Shown: positions 1-5,454 of the stretch, one piece after another
How positions within the stretch are numbered: the stretch's first letter is position 1
Layout: every line of letters begins with the position of its first letter
Assembly: GCA_023429545.1 (NCBI GenBank)
Contig: JAEYUU010000633.1
Coordinates: 1 to 5,516 of the forward strand
Origin: Verrucomicrobiota bacterium
GTDB lineage: Bacteria; Verrucomicrobiota; Verrucomicrobiia; Verrucomicrobiales; Verrucomicrobiaceae
Reading direction: 5' to 3'
Length of the DNA stretch: 5,516 nt
Made by a program: the position numbers and the translations under genes
Notes under the pieces: generated by a model
The model's database searches: none
What the model was told of the DNA's origin: nothing
What the model saw: the letters and a program-made list of their open reading frames with translations, nothing else

Positions 1-1482
1 CACATGCCGGCCACCGCCGCCTTCGCCTCGGCCGGATATGGCGCCGCTTTCGGCCTCATGCCCGTCGGCTGGATGATCCTCAATCTTCTCTTTCTCTACA
101 ACATGACGGTGGAGAAGGGATGGTTCGACGCGCTGCGGCACAGTTTCACCCGCCTCGCCCCGGACCCGCGAATCCAGCTTCTGCTGGTGGCGTTCTGCTT
201 CGGTTCTTTCTTTGAGGGCATCGCCGGATTTGGCGCACCTGTCGCAGTGACCGCGGCTTTGCTCATTCAGCTTGGTTTCAAGCCGCTCGAAGCGTGCTGC
301 CTCTCGCTCATTGCGAATACAGCGCCTGTAGCCTTCGGTTCGTTGGGTATTCCCATCATCACGCTGAGCAAGGTTACCGGCCTGGAAGAGTTAACCCTTT
401 CCCAGATGGCAGGCCGCCAGCTCCCCATCTTTTCCGCCATCATCCCCACCTGGATCATCATGGCCTACAGCGGCTGGCGCGGCCTGCGTGATATCTGGCC
501 CGCCACCGTCACTGCCGGTGTGAGCTTCGCCGTGATGCAGTTCATCATCTCCAACTATCACGGCCCCATGCTGGTGGACATTGGCTCCGCTCTCTTCGCC
601 ACACTGGCGATGGTAGTGCTGCTGAAAGTGTGGAAGCCCAAAGCCACCATCGCGGCTCTGTCCGCCCCATCGGCGAGAGTGTCACTGCTGGAGGGTAAAA
701 GCCATGAGGAACGCCCGCTGAAGCGCGCGTGGCTCCCGTGGGTCATTCTCGTGAGTGTCGTCTTTCTTTGGAGCCAGAAGGGCACGAAGGACACGCTCGA
801 CGGCGTGTTCTCACGAGACCTTCCCGTGGCCGGTCTCCATGAGGCCGTCGTTCGCACCCCGCCCGTCATCCCGCCAGACGCCCCGGCCAAGCCCGAGAAG
901 GCTACTTACACGCTCAACCTCCTCTCCACCACCGGCACCGGCATTCTCCTGGCCGCCATCATCTCCGGCATCATCATGGGTTTCGCCCCGGTGCGCATGC
1001 TGCAGGTGTGGCTCCACACCCTGGTGAAGATACGCCTCTCCCTCATCACCATCGCCGCGATGCTGGCACTTGGCTTCGTAACGAAGTACTCCGGTGCCGA
1101 TGCCACCTTGGGTCTCGCCCTGGCGAAAACCGGCTGGCTTTATCCCTTCTTCGGCACGTTGCTTGGCTGGCTCGGGGTCGCACTCACGGGCTCCGACACC
1201 GCATCGAATGTCCTCTTTGGATCCCTGCAGACCGTCACGGCCCAGCAGGTCGGCGTGAGTCCCGTGCTCATGGCCAGCGCCAACAGCGTGGGTGGCGTCA
1301 TGGGGAAAATGGTGGATGCCCAGAGCATCGTCGTCGCCACCACCGCCGCCAATGTCTTCGGGCAGGAGAGCGCCATTCTCCGCCGCGTCTTCTGGCACAG
1401 CATCATTCTCGCAGCACTGGTCGGAGTGCTCGTGTTCCTTCAGGCCTACGCATGGCCCTTTACTGAAATGGTGGTGAAGTAG
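1..1482 (+). CDS. lldP: L-lactate permease (LctP/LldP family), 5' end outside the window
   Basis: This is an inner-membrane symporter that brings L-lactate, and in some members D-lactate or glycolate, into the cell with protons. The reading frame is open from base 1. The first ATG (base 4) is internal: its MPATAAFASAGYG aligns with about residue 60 of E. coli LldP, so roughly 59 residues are missing at the left. The visible 492 residues plus these give about 551, the usual family length. Counting from the ATG at base 4, family signatures are FCFGSFFEGIAGFGAPVA (64-81), NTAPVAFGSLGIPI (105-118), GWLGVALTGSDTASN (about 388-402) and ANSVGGVMGKM further on. Many hydrophobic segments span the chain, with a soluble loop at about residues 215-300. 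No lactate dehydrogenase or LldR-type regulator adjoins it on the right. The substrate could instead be glycolate (GlcA); the family is certain, the exact substrate is inferred. Confidence 0.95.
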   Translation, partial: HMPATAAFASAGYGAAFGLMPVGWMILNLLFLYNMTVEKGWFDALRHSFTRLAPDPRIQLLLVAFCFGSFFEGIAGFGAPVAVTAALLIQLGFKPLEACCLSLIANTAPVAFGSLGIPIITLSKVTGLEELTLSQMAGRQLPIFSAIIPTWIIMAYSGWRGLRDIWPATVTAGVSFAVMQFIISNYHGPMLVDIGSALFATLAMVVLLKVWKPKATIAALSAPSARVSLLEGKSHEERPLKRAWLPWVILVSVVFLWSQKGTKDTLDGVFSRDLPVAGLHEAVVRTPPVIPPDAPAKPEKATYTLNLLSTTGTGILLAAIISGIIMGFAPVRMLQVWLHTLVKIRLSLITIAAMLALGFVTKYSGADATLGLALAKTGWLYPFFGTLLGWLGVALTGSDTASNVLFGSLQTVTAQQVGVSPVLMASANSVGGVMGKMVDAQSIVVATTAANVFGQESAILRRVFWHSIILAALVGVLVFLQAYAWPFTEMVVK

Positions 1483-1514
1483 GCCCCGAGTTCCGGGTGG
1501 TTCATACGTGCATT

Positions 1515-1540
1515 CCGCCCATTGAGGCGGTTCTTTGTTT
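1515..1540 (+). terminator. Intrinsic terminator of the lactate permease transcript
   Basis: Thirty-two bases after the permease stop, a 5-bp all-GC stem (ccgcc 1515-1519 with ggcgg 1526-1530, loop cattga) is followed directly by ttctttgttt, in which 8 of 10 bases are T. This is the standard layout of a Rho-independent terminator on the plus strand. The stem is short, so efficiency is uncertain. Confidence 0.6.
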
Positions 1541-1769
1541 GCAGGATGCAAACCGGGAATGGTTGAGTGCAAGGGGGACGCACCTTCAAGTCGCCGCCAT
1601 CGGATGGCCGCCTTACCCTGTCAAGCGCGCACACCCTGAGGGAGTTGCCTTCATTCTCCCGATGCCTGGATATTTCACCTATCTTCTGCTTCAACCACAT
1701 GGCACGGCCCCTGCACCTATCCCGGCCTAGTAGCCAGACCTCCCCACCTCCAACCGGAGTCCCCGCCGT
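1541..1769. other. Intergenic leader region without a recognisable gene
   Basis: No convincing coding sequence is visible. The short open frames here are rich in Ser, Pro and Arg and start at GTG codons without ribosome binding sites. A small perfect hairpin (gtttgc 1537-1542, loop aggat, gcaaac 1548-1553) overlaps the tail of the permease terminator. The rest probably carries the promoter and 5' untranslated region of the small ORF at 1770. Confidence 0.5.
1645..1674 (+). promoter_or_regulatory. Weak sigma70-type promoter candidate for the small transcription unit
   Basis: TTGCCT (1645-1650) and GATATT (1669-1674) each match 4 of 6 consensus bases with an 18-bp spacer. This would start a transcript near 1681, about 90 bases before the small ORF. 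It is the best candidate I found between the permease terminator and that ORF, but matches of this quality are common by chance. Confidence 0.2.
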
Positions 1770-1952
1770 ATGAACTTCCCCGTCATCACCTCCACCAACA
1801 ACACGCATCTCAAGCTCCCCAAAGGCGACTACACCCGCGTGCCCCTGCCGGTGCGCCTGGTGCAGAGCGGCACCCTTACCTCGGGTTCCAGCTTCATGAA
1901 CAGTCTGAGCGCCCCTCGCGAGTCCAGTCCCCCACGATTCTCGTGGCGCTGA
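1770..1952 (+). CDS. Hypothetical small protein, 60 aa
   Basis: I do not recognise this protein. It begins MNFPVITSTNNTHLKL, has no signal peptide, membrane segment or cysteine, and is rich in Ser, Thr, Pro and Arg. Support for translation is a GGAG at 1756-1759, ten bases before the ATG, and coding-like codon choice (mostly C or G at third positions) through about residue 46. The last 14 codons look less like coding sequence and already overlap a hairpin (1932-1946). An in-frame TAG at 1731-1733 fixes the start near 1770. It lies between the permease terminator and a terminator at 2105-2126, so it would be the only protein of its own transcript. It could be a small conserved protein, a leader peptide in front of a structured RNA, or a chance ORF. 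Confidence 0.35.
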   Translation: MNFPVITSTNNTHLKLPKGDYTRVPLPVRLVQSGTLTSGSSFMNSLSAPRESSPPRFSWR

Positions 1953-1965
1953 CGCCGCGACTCGC
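1918..1965 (+). repeat. Nested inverted repeats at the 3' end of the small ORF
   Basis: An outer 7-bp pair (gcgagtc 1918-1924 with gactcgc 1959-1965) encloses a tight inner hairpin (ccacga 1932-1937, loop ttc, tcgtgg 1941-1946). All base pairs are perfect Watson-Crick. The element straddles the stop codon of the 60-aa ORF. An alternative short stem, ggcg/cgcc at 1945-1956, would compete with the inner hairpin. Confidence 0.55.
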
Positions 1966-1985
1966 CCCGCGCTCGCATGCGCCGT

Positions 1986-2007
1986 CGCGCCCTTGATTGT
2001 TGGCGCG
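1986..2007 (+). repeat. GC-rich hairpin
   Basis: cgcgcc (1986-1991) is complementary to ggcgcg (2002-2007) across a 10-base loop, cttgattgtt. It sits between the nested repeats at 1918-1965 and the long stem at 2015-2080. Alternating GC runs here allow several registers, so this exact pairing is only one possibility. Confidence 0.4.
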
Positions 2008-2014
2008 CGCGCAA

Positions 2015-2080
2015 GCCGGGCGGGACAGGCTTCTATCTGCATGGACCCACCCTTCCCATGCCGAAGCCTCCCCGCCCGGC
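2015..2080 (+). repeat. Long interrupted hairpin, 23 paired bases
   Basis: Three successive perfect complementary segments stack into one stem. The outer is gccgggcggg (2015-2024) with cccgcccggc (2071-2080). The middle is aggcttc (2027-2033) with gaagcct (2063-2069). The inner is gcatgg (2039-2044) with ccatgc (2056-2061). They are separated by small internal loops (2x1 and 5x1) and closed by an 11-base loop (2045-2055). The stem lies 25 bases before an intrinsic terminator in the same orientation, so it is probably part of a plus-strand transcript. A mobile palindromic repeat is the alternative explanation. Confidence 0.8.
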
Positions 2081-2104
2081 ACCTCTTTCATCACGGACAC
2101 CATG

Positions 2105-2126
2105 AGGCCTTTTCAGAGGCCTTTTT
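2105..2126 (+). terminator. Intrinsic terminator of the 1541-2126 transcription unit
   Basis: Two copies of the self-complementary hexamer aggcct (2105-2110 and 2117-2122) can pair across the loop tttcag, with an extra G-T pair at the base, and are followed by tttt and further T-rich sequence. The tail is on the plus strand only: the minus-strand reading has no T run after the stem. It therefore ends rightward transcription ahead of the convergent minus-strand operon whose last stop lies at 2169. Confidence 0.7.
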
Positions 2127-2168
2127 CGTTTGGAGAATCGACTGACGAGTTCCACGTGCACAGACGAG

Positions 2169-2735
2169 TCATAGCTCGCCAGGCGTCATGACTTCGCACT
2201 TCAACCCGATGCCTTGAAGGCCCAGTTTGAGATCGGCGAGGCTCCAGCCGCGTGGAAAGGCGCCTTTCGCATCCTTCTTGAGCTCGTGGAAGTTCACGAT
2301 CAGCTCACCGGCATGTTCGTCCCAGACCTTCAGCTCGATCCATGGTTTCCACGTCTCAAATAGCCTCTTCACTTTGGCGGAGTTTTGCGAGAATCCAGGG
2401 ACGCGCAGCTTCAGCGTGGCGACGTAGGGTGTGCCATGGAGGCCAGGCGCCTCGCGCACGGCCTGGGCGATCTGGTGCTCGCTGAGCACCTTTGGGTCGT
2501 AACTCACGCGAGCGAAGTCTTCGGCGCCTTGCAGCACCTCCACCTCGGCGATGCCCGGCGTTTGTGACAACTGATACTGCACGATGTAAACGCAACTTCC
2601 GCATTCGAGGCCGGAGACGACAAACTCGGCCTTCGCGAGCGGCGCGGGCGGCGCTGCCTTTGCGAGTGGTGCGGGCTTTTCCGCAGCGTGCACGGCAAGG
2701 GTGCAAAGGCTGAGAGCAAGGATGGCGAGTTTCAT
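2169..2735 (-). CDS. Exported HMA-domain (CxxC heavy-metal-binding) protein
   Basis: This 188-aa protein is likely a periplasmic or secreted metal-binding protein. Residues 1-18 form a signal peptide (MKLAILALSLCTLAVHA, then AEK). A short linker follows that repeats APLAKA twice (about 22-36). Residues 37-110 form an HMA-type ferredoxin fold with GLECGSC, whose Cys45 and Cys48 are the expected soft-metal ligands, as in copper and mercury carriers. Residues 108-182 again show a beta-alpha-beta-beta-alpha-beta order (LKLRVPGF, NSAKVKRLFETW, ELKVW, ELIVNF, SLADLKLGLQ, LKCEV), so a second HMA-like domain that lacks CxxC is probable. The start is fixed by ATGA overlap with the phosphoesterase-like gene upstream. 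No clear Shine-Dalgarno site precedes it, which fits translational coupling. The metal is not determinable from sequence; a purely structural role is possible. Confidence 0.8.
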   Translation of the reverse strand: MKLAILALSLCTLAVHAAEKPAPLAKAAPPAPLAKAEFVVSGLECGSCVYIVQYQLSQTPGIAEVEVLQGAEDFARVSYDPKVLSEHQIAQAVREAPGLHGTPYVATLKLRVPGFSQNSAKVKRLFETWKPWIELKVWDEHAGELIVNFHELKKDAKGAFPRGWSLADLKLGLQGIGLKCEVMTPGEL

Positions 2736-3874
2736 TTTGAGCGCTTTTTGAAAGTCTGCTGATCGAGCACGCGGCCGTCGTCGAGTGCTTTGAGGGCCAC
2801 GGTCATCGTGCCGGCATCCCGATCCAGGGTGATGAGCTTGTAGCTGGCGGCCTTGTCGGAGAAGGCGGCCTGCGGGTCGTGACCGAAGGTGCCGTTGCCG
2901 CGCACGGAGCTGTTGTAGTAGGTCATGCCGTCCACCACGGTGCGCTCGGCGTGGTAGCACTCGCCGGAGATCGCGATGCTGCCTTTTTCGATGACGCGTT
3001 TCCAGCCGCCCTCAGCATGACGACGCACGGTGCCGTTCGTCTCGCCGTAGACGCTGATCACAAAGCCGGCCTTCGTCGCGTTCATCGTCTCCTCGAACCA
3101 TTTGAACTGCTCGGAGTCCTTGTCGAAGGCATTACAGGCCTGGTTCGGCTTTCCGAAGTCACCGGTGTGGCTCATGTCCACGCTGATGAGGCGCAGATCG
3201 AAGTCCGGGATGTCCCAGGCCCAGATCCATTCCTTGCCCGGAAGCGCGAAGAACTTCCGGTAGCCCGTGGCTGCGATGTCGTAGCCTGGCTCCTCCATGC
3301 TGAGGCCATTCGGACGGATTTTGCGGTCGAGATTGCCGAGCGACACCATGAAGGGCGTGCTCTTGAAAAGGTCCGCCTGCGTATCGATGGCGGTGCTGTG
3401 CGACTTTGTGGCCTCCTTGTCGGCCTGCGTGGCAAACTGATACTGCATGGCTGTGTCTCCGGAGGAGAGGAGCAGATGCGGATCATCCTTTTTGATCGCC
3501 GCGAAGTTCAGCTTCGCATCGGCGCGGATGTTCGCCACGACGGCGATGCGCAGCGGCTTCGATGGATAGCCTTTGAAGGTGTTGATGTCCGACACCTGGT
3601 CACCGCTCTTTACGCGGTAGTGATAGACCACGTCCTTCTGCAGTATCGGGATCTCCACATGATGCAATGTTCGGCTGCCATCCACTTTCGAGGTCTGGCC
3701 AAGCTGGGGCGAAGTGCCAAATTCGACAACGGAATCGCCTGGATTGGTGGTTTCCCAGGAGATGACGATCTTCGAATTGTCCGGCGACTGGTGCGTCATC
3801 CAGATGCGCTCGACCTTGGCGAACGCGGAGGACGTACATAAAGCCAGCGTGAGGGCGAGGAGTGTCGGTTTCAT
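2732..3874 (-). CDS. Exported purple-acid-phosphatase-like metallophosphoesterase, probably catalytically eroded
   Basis: The 380-aa product has a signal peptide (residues 1-19, ending SSAFA). An N-terminal fibronectin-III-like purple acid phosphatase domain follows (about 20-103, with IVISWETT and VVYHYRVKSGD), then a metallophosphoesterase fold (about 108-360). Fold landmarks survive: LLLSSGD (Asp140), SLGN (Asn181), the LISVD strand and DSEQFKWFEE. Most ligands do not: the first Asp motif reads VANIRAD, GNHE/D reads GNLD (His to Leu182), the VxxH position is VYGE, and GHxH reads GECY. Hydrolysis therefore looks unlikely. I prefer the ATG at 3874 because it gives a clean signal peptide and has GGTGAGG 11 bases upstream; an in-frame ATG at 3895 would add seven residues and lacks an RBS. 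Its stop overlaps the start of the HMA-domain gene, so the pair is one operon. Confidence 0.8.
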   Translation of the reverse strand: MKPTLLALTLALCTSSAFAKVERIWMTHQSPDNSKIVISWETTNPGDSVVEFGTSPQLGQTSKVDGSRTLHHVEIPILQKDVVYHYRVKSGDQVSDINTFKGYPSKPLRIAVVANIRADAKLNFAAIKKDDPHLLLSSGDTAMQYQFATQADKEATKSHSTAIDTQADLFKSTPFMVSLGNLDRKIRPNGLSMEEPGYDIAATGYRKFFALPGKEWIWAWDIPDFDLRLISVDMSHTGDFGKPNQACNAFDKDSEQFKWFEETMNATKAGFVISVYGETNGTVRRHAEGGWKRVIEKGSIAISGECYHAERTVVDGMTYYNSSVRGNGTFGHDPQAAFSDKAASYKLITLDRDAGTMTVALKALDDGRVLDQQTFKKRSK

Positions 3875-4024
3875 CGCAGTTGGAGCCTCACCCATACGTC
3901 CGCGGCACCGGCTTTCTTAAGGCCAGCTTTCCTCGCGCATCACCCGGATGTTCGCCCTCAGCGTGCCTGTATTGGCTCTGAATCCACCTCAGCAAATGTC
4001 GCAGGCGACTCTCCCATGTCTGGA

Positions 4025-5185
4025 TCACGCCTCCGCCATCAGCGCACACACCCGGTTGATTTCCGCCTCGGTATTGTAGAAGTGCGGACTGAAACGAAGA
4101 TGGGCGCGCCCGGCGCGATTATGCCGCAGTGAATCGGTCACTCCGTTCGTGGAGAGATGGTCAAACACTTGGTCCAGGGGTGTCCCCCCATCCCTGGTCG
4201 CCGTGGTGATGCTGCTGGCATTTGCCCCAGCAGCGGGAGGCAGCATCTGGAACCCCAGGGCCTCCAGCTTTGGCACGAGATGCGCCTTCAGCCTCAGGAG
4301 ACGCGCGGCCACATTCTCGATGCCCATCTCCAGCAGGAGGTCCATGCCCGCGCGCATGCCATAGATGCCCACGGCATTGGGCACGCCCGGCTCATAACGA
4401 CGGCCACCTTTCTCGAACTCCACCTGGTCCTGCGTGATGAAGTTGGGTGATTTCACATTCCACGCGCCGATGAGTGTGGGCCGCAGCAGGTCATGCAGCG
4501 ACTCGCGCACAAAGAATATGCCTGCCGCCATGGGACCGAGCATCCACTTGTGCGCGTCCGCGCTGAGGAAGTCCACATGCTCCACGCTGGTGGGAAAGGC
4601 GCCCACCGTCTGGATGGCATCGAGGCAGAAGTAGATGCCCTTTGCGCGCAGCATCTGGCCGATGGCATCCACATCAATGCGGTATCCGGTGAAAAAGTGG
4701 CAGGAAGCCAATGCCACCATGCGTGTCTTCGGAGTCAGTGCGCGCTCCACTAGCTCAGGCGTGATGTGGCCAGGCAATTCTGGCTCGATGAACTTCAGCA
4801 CCACCCCGCGCCGCTGCAGGTCCATCCATGGGTACACATTCGCGGGATAGTCATCCTGGTAGCACACGATCTCATCCCCGGCCTGCCAGGGGAAGCCATT
4901 GGCCACGAGACTCAAGCCTAGTGAGGTCGGTCCCAGCAGCGCGATCTCGCTGGCCTGCGCACCAATCAGTTTCGCGGCGACCACGCGGGTCTCATTCAGG
5001 TGCTTCCAGATCTCCAGGTTCTCCTGACCCCGCGTGGCACACACCTCCAAATAGTCGTTCATGGCCCGGACCGCGCGCTGCGGGAGAATGCACACCCCGC
5101 CGTGCGCCATGAAGATGGTGTTCCGCGCCACGGGAAACTCGGAGAGGCGAAGGGATTCGTCTGAGAGGAGGTTGTCGATGGTCAT
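4025..5185 (-). CDS. Class V aminotransferase-fold PLP-dependent enzyme
   Basis: The product is a 386-aa cytoplasmic enzyme of the NifS/SufS, isopenicillin-N-epimerase and kynureninase superfamily. Visible landmarks are GPTS (85-88) for cofactor phosphate binding, CLDAIQTVGAFP with Asp189 and Gln192 around the pyridine ring, SADAHKWMLGP with the PLP-binding Lys213, RRYEPGVPN (262-270), and LRFSPHFYNT (363-372) with the substrate-carboxylate Arg364. The loop before Arg364 (GVTDSLRHNRAGRAH) is short and has no cysteine where SufS carries its persulfide Cys. A cysteine desulfurase role is therefore unlikely, and the reaction is unknown. I chose the ATG at 5185 over a TTG at 5251 because the additional residues resemble no family N-terminus. 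No Shine-Dalgarno site precedes it. A gap of 150 bases separates it from the downstream phosphoesterase-like gene, so the two may be separate transcripts. Confidence 0.88.
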   Translation of the reverse strand: MTIDNLLSDESLRLSEFPVARNTIFMAHGGVCILPQRAVRAMNDYLEVCATRGQENLEIWKHLNETRVVAAKLIGAQASEIALLGPTSLGLSLVANGFPWQAGDEIVCYQDDYPANVYPWMDLQRRGVVLKFIEPELPGHITPELVERALTPKTRMVALASCHFFTGYRIDVDAIGQMLRAKGIYFCLDAIQTVGAFPTSVEHVDFLSADAHKWMLGPMAAGIFFVRESLHDLLRPTLIGAWNVKSPNFITQDQVEFEKGGRRYEPGVPNAVGIYGMRAGMDLLLEMGIENVAARLLRLKAHLVPKLEALGFQMLPPAAGANASSITTATRDGGTPLDQVFDHLSTNGVTDSLRHNRAGRAHLRFSPHFYNTEAEINRVCALMAEA

Positions 5186-5454
5186 GCCGAAAAGTTGTTC
5201 ACGGTGAAGGCCAGTACTGGAATGTACGAGCAGGGAAATGAGTCGCGGCAACTTTTATGTGCCGGGCGCAGCGGTGATGGACGGGCCACTCCAGCACCTT
5301 GAATCGAGCGCGGGACACGCACGCTAGAGGCGCATTCCCCGGGCATACTGCCCGATGTCGCGGCCATTCTCTCTGCAAAGCACAAAAGGCCTCTTGTTTG
5401 CGGAATTGGAGTCAGACGTTCCGCAAAAGTGGCCCGTTGGTGCTAGGTCCACAG
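5186..5454. other. Upstream region of the aminotransferase gene
   Basis: No coding sequence is convincing here. The region should contain the leftward promoter of the aminotransferase gene and, if the ORF at 5455 is real, a rightward one. Besides the 5397-5427 inverted repeat it holds a small hairpin (cgggca 5340-5345, loop tac, tgcccg 5349-5354). No strong -35/-10 pair stands out on either strand. Confidence 0.5.
5397..5427. repeat. Perfect 9-bp inverted repeat, possible operator or dispersed repeat
   Basis: tttgcggaa (5397-5405) and ttccgcaaa (5419-5427) are exact reverse complements separated by 13 bases. Neither strand has a T run after the stem, so it does not look like an intrinsic terminator. 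Its place between a leftward gene and a possible rightward gene start would suit a dimeric regulator, but an intergenic repeat is equally possible. Confidence 0.6.

Larger units (their letters stand above)
1918..2126 (+). ncRNA. Candidate structured RNA or structured 3' UTR
   Basis: Nested repeats, a GC hairpin, a 23-bp interrupted stem and an intrinsic terminator follow each other within about 210 bases that encode no recognisable protein. This arrangement is what a small regulatory RNA or a heavily structured 3' untranslated region looks like. I compared it by eye with tmRNA, RNase P RNA, 4.5S/SRP RNA and 6S RNA and saw none of their signature sequences. The 5' boundary is unknown; the transcript may begin well upstream and include the 60-aa ORF. 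Confidence 0.4.

Noticed and set aside
811..1572. Minus-strand open frame of 253 codons opposite the lactate permease
   Set aside because: It is antisense to an unmistakable permease, with low-complexity Gly/Glu/His composition; a shadow frame.
1596..1624. Consensus TTGACA on the minus strand (1624-1619) as a -35 element
   Set aside because: The hexamer 17 bases further on is GATGGC, a poor -10, and no minus-strand gene lies downstream of it.
1497..1730. 77-codon plus-strand frame starting at GTG
   Set aside because: It starts inside the permease terminator region without an RBS and resembles no protein; its codon use is not coding-like.
1446..2042. Minus-strand open frame of 198 codons across the 1483-2042 intergenic region
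   Set aside because: It overlaps the permease 3' end, crosses the permease terminator and the hairpin region, has a Gly/Arg/Ala-biased composition typical of a shadow of GC-rich DNA, and has no recognisable domain.
1918..2126. Assignment of the structured region to tmRNA, RNase P, 4.5S/SRP or 6S RNA
   Set aside because: None of the universal signature segments of these RNAs (CCA-ending acceptor with T-loop, GAGGAAAGUCCGGGC, GGUCAGGUCCGGAAGGAAGCAGC-type loop, or a large central bubble) is visible on either strand.
2127..2168. Terminator for the minus-strand operon
   Set aside because: There are two gacgagt direct repeats and a cacgtg palindrome, but no stem followed by a T run in the minus-strand direction.
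2879..3841. Plus-strand open frame of 320 codons opposite the phosphoesterase-like gene
   Set aside because: It is fully antisense to a gene with clear domain structure and signal peptide. Its composition (His, Val, Asp, Arg rich) reflects the complementary codons, and it has no family resemblance.
3967..3995. Possible minus-strand promoter (TTGCTG, 17 bp, ATACAG) before the phosphoesterase-like gene
   Set aside because: The -10 match is very poor. A promoter is expected somewhere in 3875-4024, but this one cannot be supported by sequence alone.
5254..5259. CATAAA on the minus strand as a -10 element for the aminotransferase gene
   Set aside because: It matches 4 of 6 consensus bases, but nothing resembling a -35 lies 16-18 bases upstream.
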